DNA of 52,282 bases, taken from NCBI GenBank assembly GCA_044450465.1, contig JBIOJB010000003.1, forward strand, positions 1 to 52,282, read 5' to 3'. The DNA is from JBIOJB01 sp044450465. GTDB taxonomy: Bacteria; Chloroflexota; Dormibacteria; Dormibacterales; Dormibacteraceae. Position 1 is the first letter of the stretch, and every line of letters starts with the position of its first letter. The notes below the pieces were generated by a model, which was given only the letters and a program-made list of their open reading frames with translations, ran no database searches and was not told the origin of the DNA. The position numbers and the translations under genes were made by a program. Below are positions 16,413 through 24,039 of this stretch, piece by piece.

Positions 16413-17339
16413 TTATGCGCGCTGGCGAGGCTTGCGGCGCGGAAACAGACGGACGATCTTGGCGTAGTCGGCGGGTGTGTCGATATCGTCGACGCGACCG
16501 GGCGCCGGAACGATGTCGAGCAGTTCGGGACGGCCCTGCAGGACCTGCCTTGCGCCCGCATCCCCCTTGAGCTGAAGCAGCTCGCCCCAGAGCTCGCGTC
16601 CAAGGACGACCGGCGGAGCCCAACCATGTGCGCCGTCGGCGACGGCCGCCGCCGGGCGGGCACCCTCACGGCGCCAAGCACGGAGCAACGTGGAGATGGT
16701 CCGCGAGCCGACGAGCGGCTGATCCCCGAGCATTACGACCGCAGCCTCCATCTCGGACCTCATGGCGCCCAGTCCGCATCGGAGCGACGAGGCCATGCCC
16801 GAGTGAGAGTCAGGGTTGAAGACCAGCTCGGCGGCTCCATCGACCGCCTGCTTGACGTCATCGGCCGAATAAACCACCACAGTCTGGTGGCAGCCACCCT
16901 CGGACGCTGCCTCCATGACGTGCCTGACCATGGGCGTGCCGTCGATTTCGAGCAGCAGCTTCTGTGTGCCCGGGATCCTGGAGCCGGCTCCGGCGGCGAG
17001 CACGATGGCCCCCACCGGCAGAAGAGCGACCGCGAGTCTTTCGACTGGAGGGCGAGTAGACCGAATCCACTCGACCTCGATGTCGGCGCGGCCCGCCCGT
17101 TCGGCGAACTCGCGGATCTTCGCGGTGTCGCCGTCGACCAGCACCATCCGGCGGGCTGTCAGCGGCGTCAGGTCGGGTACCACATCGGGCAGACCGACCA
17201 CCGCCACGGCGCGACAGTCGGACCGAGCCGCCGCATGCTGGATCGCGGCCTCGAGATCTCGGCCCCGGACGACGACCGAATGGGCTCCGTCAGGCTCGCG
17301 GTAGGTGCGCCCGCGGATGGCCAGGTCCAGGTCGCTCAT
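16413..17339 (-). CDS. MobA/MocA-like molybdenum cofactor nucleotidyltransferase with an extra N-terminal domain
   Basis: A 308-aa protein from ATG 17339. The C-terminal part (from about residue 118) is a nucleotidyltransferase: 'VGAIVLAAGAGSRIPGTQKL' signature loop, 'PMVRHVMEAA', 'HSGMASSLRCGL' and metal-binding 'VVMLGDQPLVG'. This MocA/MobA type adds CMP or GMP to molybdopterin for xanthine-oxidase-family enzymes such as CO dehydrogenase. The first 115 residues form a separate domain I do not recognise ('HSVVVRGRDLEAAIQHAA', 'AVAVVGLPDVVPDL'). The cox operon 3 kb away is the obvious client. Divergent from endonuclease IV. Confidence 0.8.
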   Translation of the reverse strand: MSDLDLAIRGRTYREPDGAHSVVVRGRDLEAAIQHAAARSDCRAVAVVGLPDVVPDLTPLTARRMVLVDGDTAKIREFAERAGRADIEVEWIRSTRPPVERLAVALLPVGAIVLAAGAGSRIPGTQKLLLEIDGTPMVRHVMEAASEGGCHQTVVVYSADDVKQAVDGAAELVFNPDSHSGMASSLRCGLGAMRSEMEAAVVMLGDQPLVGSRTISTLLRAWRREGARPAAAVADGAHGWAPPVVLGRELWGELLQLKGDAGARQVLQGRPELLDIVPAPGRVDDIDTPADYAKIVRLFPRRKPRQRA

Positions 17340-17395
17340 CACAAACAGCACGGCGCTCCCAGCATGGCAGAAGGGACCGGAATTACTCTCTTGGA

Positions 17396-18238
17396 ATGCC
17401 CGTTCTAGGCGCGCACGTGGATTCGTCCGGCGGCCTCCACCTCGCGTTCGAGCGTGCTGCCGCGATGAAGGCCGAGGCAATCCAGGTCCACCCCACGCCG
17501 CCCGGCTTTTGGGGCTCGCCCAAGCTCGATGAAACCCGCATCCAGACTTTCAAAGCTGCCGCCACCAGCCACGGCAATCCGCCGTTCTTTTTCCACGCGG
17601 TCTACCTGATCAACCTCGCCGGTGACGACCCGACGCTGCGCCAGCGCTCGGAGAGCACGCTGACCGGTTACCTGCGAGCGGCCGACGAGCTCGGGATCAA
17701 CGGCGTCATCTTCCACACCGGCTCGCATAAGGGAGCCGGCTTCGAGGCTCGCCTGCCCGGCATCACCGAGCACTTGAAGCGAGTGCTCGAGAGAGCGGGC
17801 CCGGCGAAGGCGCGGCTGCTCATCGAGAACAATGCGGGGCTGGGCGGGTGCGTGGGTGCGCGCTTCGAGGAGATAGCCCGCATGCTGAAAGCGCTCGACG
17901 ATCCGCGGGCTGGGGTCTGCTTCGACACGTGCCACGCGTTCGCCTCGGGATACGACGAACGGACGGCAGCCGACGTGGCCAAAACGTTGGACGAGCTGGA
18001 CGGCGTCGTGGGGATTTCGCACGTGGAAGTCATCCACTGCAACGACTCGGTCACCGGACTCGGCTCGAACCGAGACTGGCACGCCAACATCGGAGAGGGC
18101 CTGATCGGCGAGGAGGGTTTTCGCGCTCTGCTGCACGAACCCCGCCTCGCCCACCTGCCGTTCATCCTGGAGGTCCCCGGCGCGGGCGAAGGCCCGAACG
18201 CGAGCCAGGTCTCTGTGCTTCGCCGCCTGGCGGCCTAG
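17396..18238 (+). CDS. nfo: Endonuclease IV (AP endonuclease)
   Basis: A 280-aa AP endonuclease 2 family TIM barrel that cuts DNA 5' of abasic sites. Family motifs: 'LGAHVDSSGGLHLAFERA' at the N-terminus, 'FHTGSHKG', 'LLIENNAGLG', 'VCFDTCHAFASGYD', 'HCNDSVTGLGSNRDWHANIG' and 'FILEVPG'. These carry the His, Glu and Asp ligands of the trinuclear zinc site. Length is standard. It starts at 17396, 56 bp from the divergent mobA-like gene. It would process abasic sites left by the two glycosylases in this window. Confidence 0.94.
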   Translation: MPVLGAHVDSSGGLHLAFERAAAMKAEAIQVHPTPPGFWGSPKLDETRIQTFKAAATSHGNPPFFFHAVYLINLAGDDPTLRQRSESTLTGYLRAADELGINGVIFHTGSHKGAGFEARLPGITEHLKRVLERAGPAKARLLIENNAGLGGCVGARFEEIARMLKALDDPRAGVCFDTCHAFASGYDERTAADVAKTLDELDGVVGISHVEVIHCNDSVTGLGSNRDWHANIGEGLIGEEGFRALLHEPRLAHLPFILEVPGAGEGPNASQVSVLRRLAA

Positions 18239-18272
18239 ACGCCGCGTCGCGAAGTCAACGTTGAGCCGGTGA

Positions 18273-18509
18273 TCAAGCCGCGTCGGTCTCGGTTTCGCAC
18301 TCTTCGGCTCGCAGCGTTCGCTCGGCCGGCCGCCAGGCCAACGCGCTCGATAGGCGCCGCACCGCGCTCACTGCCTTTGCGCCCAACCACCAGGCCGCGT
18401 TGAGCCAGTCCGGGCGGTGGCCGAGGGCCAGGCGCCGGCTGTTCTCCATCTCGCGCTGCAGGTCCTGGAGCCGCTGCCAGGCCACTTCCTCGTTTGCGTA
18501 CGGGTACAT
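18273..18509 (-). CDS. Small basic/amphipathic protein (78 aa), unknown
   Basis: ATG 18509 is preceded by GAGGAGGAG seven bases upstream, one of the strongest ribosome binding sites in the window. The 78-aa product starts 'MYPYANEEVAWQRLQDLQRE', contains a Trp-rich middle 'WLNAAWWLGAKAVSAVRRL' and ends in an acidic tail. The N-terminal half looks like a helical or coiled-coil segment, the middle like an amphipathic membrane-surface helix. I recognise no family. It is divergent from the CGNR regulator and 34 bp from the convergent nfo. Confidence 0.6.
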   Translation of the reverse strand: MYPYANEEVAWQRLQDLQREMENSRRLALGHRPDWLNAAWWLGAKAVSAVRRLSSALAWRPAERTLRAEECETETDAA

Positions 18510-18621
18510 CGCTCTCCTCCTCTCTGTAGCTCCGCTCAACTGGCGGTAACTGGTCTCCGCTGAACACTGGTTATTATAACTCATGTTAGCCGGATAATGG
18601 TTATGGATATACTAAGAATCG
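18510..18621. promoter_or_regulatory. AT-rich divergent promoter between the 78-aa gene and the CGNR regulator
   Basis: About 112 bp separate the two divergent starts. The segment 18565-18610 is strikingly AT-rich and holds GTTAT-T-ATAAC, a second TGGTTAT copy and TATACT, a good -10 candidate for the rightward gene. The repeated GGTTAT units could be operator half-sites for the adjacent CGNR protein. Sequence pattern only. Confidence 0.4.
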
Positions 18622-19176
18622 ATGTCTGATCGGGAAGCGCCTGGCGAACTTGGCTTGATTCAGGCTTTCGTCAACACGGTCGATCTTGGCGACGGCCCCG
18701 AGGAGCTCAACAGCCCGAACACGTTCCAGGCCTGGCTGGTTGCAAAGGGCCTGCTCGAGGCAGGCGAGGCAGTGGACGCGGGGGACCTGAAGAACGGGAT
18801 TGCGGTCCGTGAGGCGGTACGGGCGACGATCGGCGCCAATTCCGGCTACCCGGTGTACCCGGTGGACGTGGCGACCCTCAACCAGGCAGCCTCCGCCAGC
18901 CGGTTGAGGCTGCGATTCAGTCCCGACGGCCGCTCCAGACTCGAGCCGGAGGCGGCGGGTGTGGTCGGCGCCATCGGCCGAATCGTCGCCGCGCTGGACG
19001 CGGCGAGCCGCGACGAGGCGTGGCCTCTCCTCAAGCTTTGCGGCGACCCCGCTTGCCGCTGGGCCTTCTTCGACCAGTCGCGGAACCACTCCAGCCGGTG
19101 GTGCGACATGAAGTCGTGCGGGAACCGCAACAAAGCACGCGTCTTCCGAAGCCGGGCTAAGTCGACAGCCGTTTGA
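18622..19176 (+). CDS. ABATE-domain / CGNR zinc-finger regulator
   Basis: A 184-aa protein with an N-terminal ABATE-like helical region (residues 10-130, 'GLIQAFVNTVDL ... AWLVAKGLLEAGEAV ... AVREAVRATIG') and a C-terminal CGNR zinc finger: 'KLCGDPACRWAFFDQSRN' then 'RWCDMKSCGNRNKARVFRSR'. The four Cys would bind zinc; CGNR gives the domain its name. These proteins are thought to be stress-linked transcription regulators common in Actinobacteria. It is followed 20 bp later by the TMEM175-type channel, so it may control that gene or itself. Confidence 0.85.
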   Translation: MSDREAPGELGLIQAFVNTVDLGDGPEELNSPNTFQAWLVAKGLLEAGEAVDAGDLKNGIAVREAVRATIGANSGYPVYPVDVATLNQAASASRLRLRFSPDGRSRLEPEAAGVVGAIGRIVAALDAASRDEAWPLLKLCGDPACRWAFFDQSRNHSSRWCDMKSCGNRNKARVFRSRAKSTAV

Positions 19177-19196
19177 CCTGCGGATAGCCTTGTCAA

Positions 19197-19787
19197 GTGA
19201 GCAAGGCGCGCGCCGAGGCGTTCAGCGACGGAGTGTTCGCGGTCGCGGCAACTCTCCTTGTCTTCTCGCTCGTCGTGCCGGATGTGAAGTCCGGCCTGGG
19301 CACCGCCCTGTTGAACGACTGGCCGTCTTACGCGACCTATGCGATCAGCTTCGGCACGATCCTTGTGATCTGGGTCAACCACCATGCGGTCCTCGATGCG
19401 ATGACCCATTTCGACCGCACCCTGCTGTTCTTGAACGGCCTCCTTTTGATGACGGTGGCCGCCATTCCGTTTCCAACCGGCGTGCTCGCTCGCTATCTGC
19501 AGGCAGGGCACGACCAGAAAGCGGCTGCCGCCGCTTACGGGATCGCGATGTCCCTGATGGCGCTCGCATTCACGCTGATGAACCTGTACGCGCGCAAGCG
19601 CGGCGTCATCAACGTGCCGTTCAACATTCTGGGCTTCTCATTCGGACAGCTCATGTATCCGCTCGGCGCTGTCGCGGCGCTGGTCAGCGCCGAGCTCGCA
19701 CTGCTCATCTACGGGGGCACGATGGTCTTCTACATCGTCCTCCCACTTGTTCGCGAAGCCCAGGCGAGGCGGGCTCAAGCGCCCTGA
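19197..19787 (+). CDS. TMEM175 / DUF1211-family potassium channel-like membrane protein
   Basis: A 196-aa protein from GTG 19197 with about six hydrophobic segments. The first helix has the family signature 'RAEAFSDGVFAVAATLLVFS' (FSDG motif). Later helices include 'YAISFGTILVIWVNHHAVLD' and 'LLFLNGLLLMTVAAIPFPTG'. Bacterial TMEM175 relatives form potassium-permeable channels as tetramers of one six-helix repeat; ion selectivity is known for the family, not shown here. It ends 8 bp from the convergent xdhC gene. Confidence 0.83.
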   Translation: MSKARAEAFSDGVFAVAATLLVFSLVVPDVKSGLGTALLNDWPSYATYAISFGTILVIWVNHHAVLDAMTHFDRTLLFLNGLLLMTVAAIPFPTGVLARYLQAGHDQKAAAAAYGIAMSLMALAFTLMNLYARKRGVINVPFNILGFSFGQLMYPLGAVAALVSAELALLIYGGTMVFYIVLPLVREAQARRAQAP

Positions 19788-19795
19788 TCCGCCGG

Positions 19796-20764
19796 CTAAG
19801 CCGGCTTCTGGCGCACCTCACGCATCGCCGACCCGGTCCCTCCAAAGCGAACCGCTGTGATCTCGGCGAGGATTCCCAGCGCGGTTTCGTCGGCGCCCTG
19901 GCTGCCCAGGTCCAGGCCGATCGGCCCGTGAACCCGTGACAGCTGGTCATGAGTGAAGCCCTCGGCGCGCAGGGAGTCGAAACGGTTCTGGTTGGTCTTG
20001 CGGCTGCCGATGGCGCCGATGTAGCCGGCGTCCTCGTTCAGCACCGACCGAAGCGCCGGAAGGTCGAACTTCGGGTCGTGGGTCAGGATCACGACGTAGG
20101 TCGAGTTGTCCACGACGAGCTTCCGCATCGCCTCATCGGGCCACGCAACGATCAGCTCGTCAGCCTCGGGGAAGCGCTCCTTGGTGGCGAACTTCGCCCG
20201 TGCGTCGATGACCGTCACCCGGTAGCCCATCAGCTTGGCCAGCCGGTGTAGCGGGATGGCGATGTGAATCGCGCCGATGATGACCAGATGAGCAGGCCGG
20301 CGAAACGGCTCGACGAACCAGTCGCCGTCCCGGTGCGCCAGCTCCGTCGGCGAGGGCGCGCCCGAGCTCAGGTCGGTGGCACCGGTGGCGAGATTCGTGC
20401 GTAGGGTGGCCGGCTCGTTTCGGCCCAGCATCGCCATGAGGTCCCTGTGCTCACCGGTGAGCGGCTGGACGTAAACCTCAATGTGGCCGCCACAGGCGAG
20501 GCCGACGTCGAAGGCCACGTCATCGGCGACTCCAAACGCGGCGATCTTGCCCTGACCACTCTTCAGCACCTTCTGCGCCTCTTCGAAGACCGCTCCTTCG
20601 ATGCAGCCGTTGGAAACGGAGCCGGCCATCTTGCCGGAACGCGTGACGACCATCTTGGAACCGAGCGGCCGAGGGCTCGACCCCCACGTCTCGACCACCG
20701 TCGCGACGGCGACGTCCTCTTTGGCTTGCGTCCACTCGACCAGCTCGCTGAGCACCTCGCGCAT
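19796..20764 (-). CDS. XdhC/CoxI-family molybdenum hydroxylase maturation protein
   Basis: A 322-aa protein from ATG 20764. The N-terminal XdhC_CoxI domain is visible ('VATVVETWGSSPRPLGSKMV', 'MAGSVSNGCIEGAVFEEAQ', 'GLACGGHIEVYVQP') and is followed by a Rossmann-like XdhC C-terminal domain ('HLVIIGAIHIAIPLHRLAKL', 'TVIDARAKFATKERFP', 'YIGAIGSRKTNQNRF'). XdhC proteins bind Moco and support its sulfuration and insertion into xanthine-oxidase-family apoenzymes. It is the distal gene of the coxSLMDE operon, now separated from coxE by a 262-bp inserted element that ends 3 bp before its start. Confidence 0.88.
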   Translation of the reverse strand: MREVLSELVEWTQAKEDVAVATVVETWGSSPRPLGSKMVVTRSGKMAGSVSNGCIEGAVFEEAQKVLKSGQGKIAAFGVADDVAFDVGLACGGHIEVYVQPLTGEHRDLMAMLGRNEPATLRTNLATGATDLSSGAPSPTELAHRDGDWFVEPFRRPAHLVIIGAIHIAIPLHRLAKLMGYRVTVIDARAKFATKERFPEADELIVAWPDEAMRKLVVDNSTYVVILTHDPKFDLPALRSVLNEDAGYIGAIGSRKTNQNRFDSLRAEGFTHDQLSRVHGPIGLDLGSQGADETALGILAEITAVRFGGTGSAMREVRQKPA

Positions 20765-20864
20765 GGCTAGTGTCCTGTACCAGAGGTCCGCAGCATATTT
20801 GCGGCATCGGCGGCCGGAGCCAAGGAGACGACGAGCACGCGAGGGAGCGCATACCTGCTGGGGT

Positions 20865-20884
20865 CCCCGCATTGTTGTGCGGGG
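20865..20884. repeat. Hairpin 1 inside the MITE-like element
   Basis: CCCCGCA and TGCGGGG pair perfectly over 7 bp around a 6-nt loop (TTGTTG). The flank GGGGTCCCCGC recurs at hairpin 2. No T-tract follows on either strand, so this is structure rather than a clear terminator. Confidence 0.55.
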
Positions 20885-20940
20885 CTGCTGACCGAGCGCG
20901 CGCAGGAGTCGACACCGGCTTCAGCGCCCCTGCCCGGGGT

Positions 20941-20967
20941 CCCCGCGAAATCGCAGATTTCGTGGGG
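20941..20967. repeat. Hairpin 2 inside the MITE-like element
   Basis: CCCCGCGAAATC (20941-20952) pairs with GATTTCGTGGGG (20956-20967) over 12 bp with one G-T type mismatch and a 3-nt loop. It is preceded by the same GGGGTCCCCGC unit as hairpin 1. In the coxE-xdhC transcript it would fold strongly and could slow polymerase or protect the upstream mRNA. Confidence 0.6.
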
Positions 20968-21026
20968 TGGTCCGGCGCCCGGCCGCCCAGGCCAGGAAAT
21001 ATGCAAGGAACTTCTGGGACGGGACA

Positions 21027-22187
21027 CTATCTGCTCGTGCGGCTCCCCAAGGACGCGAGCAGCCGGCCCAGGTCCTCGAGCGCGTTGACGTTGTGCGCGG
21101 CCAGGAAGTCGTCGCAGTGCGGAAGGGCCGCAGCCATGCCGCGAGTCAGCGGTTGGTACCCCTCCGACCCGAGCAGCGGGTTCAGCCAGATCAGCCGGTG
21201 CGCCGACCGCCGCAGGTGGATCAGCTCGGCGACCAGCTGGGCAGGGTCGCCGCGGTCCCAGCCATCGCTGACGATGATGACGACCGCGCCGTGGCCGAGC
21301 ACGCGCCGCGCCCACTGGCGATTGAAGGCCGCGAGCGCATCGCCAATCCTGGTTCCGCCGCTGAAGTCATGGACCCGCTTGGTGACCGAGGCGAGCGCCC
21401 GGTCCAGGTCTCGATAGCGAAGCAACCTCGTGATCCGGGTGAGCCGCGTGGAGAAGACAAATGCCTCGAGGTCCTCCCGGCGCGCCACCGCGTGGGCGAA
21501 GATCATGAGCAACCTCGAGTACCGCTCCATCGAACCGCTGACGTCACAAATGAGGACGAGCGGCCGGCGCCTCACTCGCGGCTTGCGCCGGAAAAGGCGC
21601 ATCAGCTCGCCCGAGGCTCGAATCGCGTGCCTGGCCGATCGCCGCAGGTCGACCGAACCGCTGTTGGCCGGACGCATGCGGCGCGTCCTCTTCTCCGCCA
21701 TGCGCCACGGCGCCTGCTCGAGAAGCCGGCGCACCTGCTCGGTCTCCTGCCAGGACATCTGCTCGAAGTCCTTGTCCCGGAGCAGCTCCTCCGCGCTGTA
21801 GCCGCTGGAGGAGGCTGGAACTTCAACGGCTTCCTGTTCGCGGTTCATCTGTGAGCTGTTTAGGCCGAGGGCGGCGGCCCACAGCTTTGCCTTCTCCGGC
21901 GACATCGGAAGGCCACGGCTGCGACCCGGCATGGTGCCGGCCGCGGCCCTGGGATCGGGAGGCGCCCAGAAGATGTCGAAGGCGGCCTCGAAGACCGGCA
22001 GGTCCTCCTTGCGAGCCACGAAAACGGCGCGCAGAGAGTTTCTGAAGTCGGCCTGGCGCTTCAGGTCGATGCAGGCGAGCGCCCGCGTCGCGTCGGTCAG
22101 CCGCCGGGGTCCCGCCTCCATCCCCGCGTCGTGAAGCAGCCGGGCAAACGCGCCAAGCCGGGGTAGGAGATCCGGCTTGTCAGGCAC
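21027..22187 (-). CDS. coxE: CoxE-like von Willebrand factor A domain protein
   Basis: A 386-aa protein from GTG 22187 (a TTG at 22202 is also possible). The C-terminal half is a VWA domain with the MIDAS motif 'LVLICDVSGSMERYSRLL', then 'DFSGGTRIGDALAAF' and 'VIIVSDGWDRGDP'. CoxE works with the CoxD AAA ATPase to mature the CO dehydrogenase-type active site. Its start overlaps the coxD stop (GTGCCTGA). Its TAG stop is shared with the end of the inserted element, so the protein ends '...SRTSR' with or without the insertion. Confidence 0.88.
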   Translation of the reverse strand: MPDKPDLLPRLGAFARLLHDAGMEAGPRRLTDATRALACIDLKRQADFRNSLRAVFVARKEDLPVFEAAFDIFWAPPDPRAAAGTMPGRSRGLPMSPEKAKLWAAALGLNSSQMNREQEAVEVPASSSGYSAEELLRDKDFEQMSWQETEQVRRLLEQAPWRMAEKRTRRMRPANSGSVDLRRSARHAIRASGELMRLFRRKPRVRRRPLVLICDVSGSMERYSRLLMIFAHAVARREDLEAFVFSTRLTRITRLLRYRDLDRALASVTKRVHDFSGGTRIGDALAAFNRQWARRVLGHGAVVIIVSDGWDRGDPAQLVAELIHLRRSAHRLIWLNPLLGSEGYQPLTRGMAAALPHCDDFLAAHNVNALEDLGRLLASLGSRTSR

Positions 22188-23109
22188 CTCTCGCCTTCTC
22201 AACCAGGGCCGGTACCTGCTCGCGCACGCGCTCGAGATCCTCTTGGTACTTGAGCGCGGCCCCGATCGTTGCGTTCACGAGCGTCGCATCGATATGAGTC
22301 GCGCCAAGAGCGGCAAGCGACCGCGCCCAGTCCAGGGTTTCGGCCACTCCGGGCACCTTGTAGAGGTCCATGCCGCGCAGTACCTGGACGAGCTTGGCGA
22401 CCTCAACGGCGAGGCCGTCCGCGGCCTCGGGTGCACGCGCACGCACGATCTCGACCTCTTTTTCGAGGTCGGGGTAGTCGATCCAGTGGTACAGGCAGCG
22501 CCGCTTGAGAGCGTCGTGAACCTCACGTGTCCGGTTTGAGGTGATGACGACGAGAGGAGGGTGCTTGGCCTTGATCGTGCCGATCTCTGGGATGGAGACC
22601 TGGAAATCCGAAAGCAGCTCCAGAAGGAATGCCTCGAACTCCTCATCCGAGCGGTCGATCTCGTCGATCAGGAGGACGGGCGGAATCAGGTCGTCGTTGT
22701 CGATGGCATCGAGCAGTGGCCGCCGGAGCAGGAACTCGGGGCTGAAGATCTCTCGCTCGGCCGCGTGGCGGTCCTCGCCCTCGCCGATGAGCCGGATGTG
22801 GAGGAGCTGGCGCGGATAGTTCCACTCGTACACGGCGTGGGCGAGGTCGATGCCCTCGTAGCACTGCAGGCGGATCAGCCGCGCGCCGAGCACGTCGGCC
22901 ATGACCTTGGCGGCTTCTGTCTTGCCCACTCCGGCCTCTCCCTCGATGAAGAGCGGTTTCTGGAGCTTCAGGGCGAGAAAGATCGACGTGGCGAGAGCCC
23001 GGTCGCCGATGTACTGGCGCTCGCGCAGGCGCTGCTCGATCTCGTCGATGGAGGCTGGAGACCAGGGCGTCACGTCAACGTGAAAGAGTACCGGGTGGAA
23101 GGGTCGCAC
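22180..23109 (-). CDS. coxD: CoxD-like MoxR-family AAA+ ATPase
   Basis: A 309-aa MoxR AAA+ ATPase from GTG 23109. Walker A is 'LFIEGEAGVGKTEAAKV', Walker B 'PPVLLIDEIDRSDEEFEAF', sensor-1 region 'PLVVITSNRTREVHDALKRR'. The N-terminal 'VDVTPWSPASIDEIEQRL' also suits CoxD proteins. In CO dehydrogenase clusters CoxD is the chaperone needed for assembly of the metal-sulfur active site and partners CoxE. It follows coxM after a 123-bp gap that contains a hairpin. An internal GTG at residue 13 is an alternative start. Confidence 0.9.
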   Translation of the reverse strand: MRPFHPVLFHVDVTPWSPASIDEIEQRLRERQYIGDRALATSIFLALKLQKPLFIEGEAGVGKTEAAKVMADVLGARLIRLQCYEGIDLAHAVYEWNYPRQLLHIRLIGEGEDRHAAEREIFSPEFLLRRPLLDAIDNDDLIPPVLLIDEIDRSDEEFEAFLLELLSDFQVSIPEIGTIKAKHPPLVVITSNRTREVHDALKRRCLYHWIDYPDLEKEVEIVRARAPEAADGLAVEVAKLVQVLRGMDLYKVPGVAETLDWARSLAALGATHIDATLVNATIGAALKYQEDLERVREQVPALVEKARGA

Positions 23110-23178
23110 CTTCCCACTTGTTGTGGAGGTCGGCCGGGTGCGCCAGGTGCGGAGCCACTACTGGCAGAGCCGTGACAA

Positions 23179-23210
23179 ATGGGCGGAGGCCTCCCGCGGC
23201 CCCCGCCCAT
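23179..23210 (-). promoter_or_regulatory. Hairpin in the coxM-coxD gap
   Basis: In the only sizeable gap of the cox operon, ATGGGCGG (23179-23186) pairs with CCGCCCAT (23203-23210) over 8 bp. No T-tract follows on the minus strand, so it looks like an mRNA processing or stability structure that could lower expression of the maturation genes relative to the structural subunits. Function is inferred. Confidence 0.35.
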
Positions 23211-23232
23211 ACCACCCTCTTGATGCTGGTCT

Positions 23233-24039
23233 CTAGCCGGCCTGCTCGATCGCCCGCTTCGTCAGCACGCGCGCGAGGTGTTTCTTGTATTCGGGGCTCG
23301 CCCTCAGGTCGCCGGACGGGTTGAGACCATCTGACGCGTGTTGGGCCGCCTCCTCCGCCTTCGCGCCCTTCGCCAGGGCGTCCTCGACGGCCTTGGCCCG
23401 CACCGGCGTCGGGCCGACGTTGGTGAGGCCGATCCGCCACCCGCCGTCCACCTTCTGGGCGGCGGCGCCCACTATGGCCCAGTCGAAAAGGCGGCGCCGG
23501 AACTTGATGTACTTGTGCGCGCCGGGCGCCACCGGGAAGACGACCTCGGTCACGATCTCGTCGGACGCCAGCGGCGTCGTGAAGAGGTCTTTGAAGAAGT
23601 CCTTGGCGGCGATGGTCCTCTTGTTGGTCACGATCTCGGCGTCGAGCATCAGCGCAATCGTCGGGTAGTCACCGGCAGCATCCGCGTGCGAGACGACCCC
23701 GCCCATCGTGCCCATGTTCCTGACCTGGTTGTCCCCCACCTCACCCGCGACCTCTGCAAGGATCGGGAGCTTCTCTTTGATGACCGCTGAGTTCTGAATC
23801 GTCACGTGGCGCGTGAGTGCGCCGATGTGCAGCTTGGAACCCTCCGCCCTGATGTGGTCGAGCTCCTTGATGCCGTTGATGTCCACGAGCGCTTTTGGCT
23901 GAGCGAGGCGCAGGCGCATGAGCGGTATGAGGCTGTGCCCTCCCGCCAGGACCTTCGCGTCCTCGCCGAACTTGCCGAGCAGCTTGACAGCCTCCTCGAC
24001 AGAGGAGGCCCGGGCGTATTCGAATGCGGCCGGGATCAC
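23233..24039 (-). CDS. coxM: Molybdenum hydroxylase medium (FAD) subunit, CoxM-like
   Basis: A 268-aa FAD-binding subunit. The two FAD motifs are 'KVLAGGHSLIPLMRLRLAQP' near residue 30 and 'GDNQVRNMGTMGGVVSHADA' near residue 102. The C-terminal CO dehydrogenase flavoprotein domain includes 'YIKFRRRLFDWAIVGAAAQK'. It passes electrons from the 2Fe-2S subunit to the respiratory chain. The GTG start at 24039 overlaps the coxL stop (GTGA), so synthesis is coupled. Length is slightly short but within the family range. Confidence 0.93.
   Translation of the reverse strand: MIPAAFEYARASSVEEAVKLLGKFGEDAKVLAGGHSLIPLMRLRLAQPKALVDINGIKELDHIRAEGSKLHIGALTRHVTIQNSAVIKEKLPILAEVAGEVGDNQVRNMGTMGGVVSHADAAGDYPTIALMLDAEIVTNKRTIAAKDFFKDLFTTPLASDEIVTEVVFPVAPGAHKYIKFRRRLFDWAIVGAAAQKVDGGWRIGLTNVGPTPVRAKAVEDALAKGAKAEEAAQHASDGLNPSGDLRASPEYKKHLARVLTKRAIEQAG

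Larger units (their letters stand above)
20768..21029. mobile_element. MITE-like non-autonomous element (262 bp) inside the coxE stop codon
   Basis: The ends are imperfect terminal inverted repeats of 32 bp, 20768-20799 and the reverse complement of 20998-21029. They agree at about 25 of 32 positions and share the outermost TAGTGTCC and innermost GCATATT. Both ends start with TA, as expected for the TA target duplication of IS630/Tc1-mariner-type elements. There is no ORF for a transposase. The inside holds two hairpins (20865-20884, 20941-20967) that share GGGGTCCCCGC. Removing the element plus one TA leaves coxE ...AGA-TAG followed by CC and the xdhC ATG, a normal operon junction. Confidence 0.7.
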
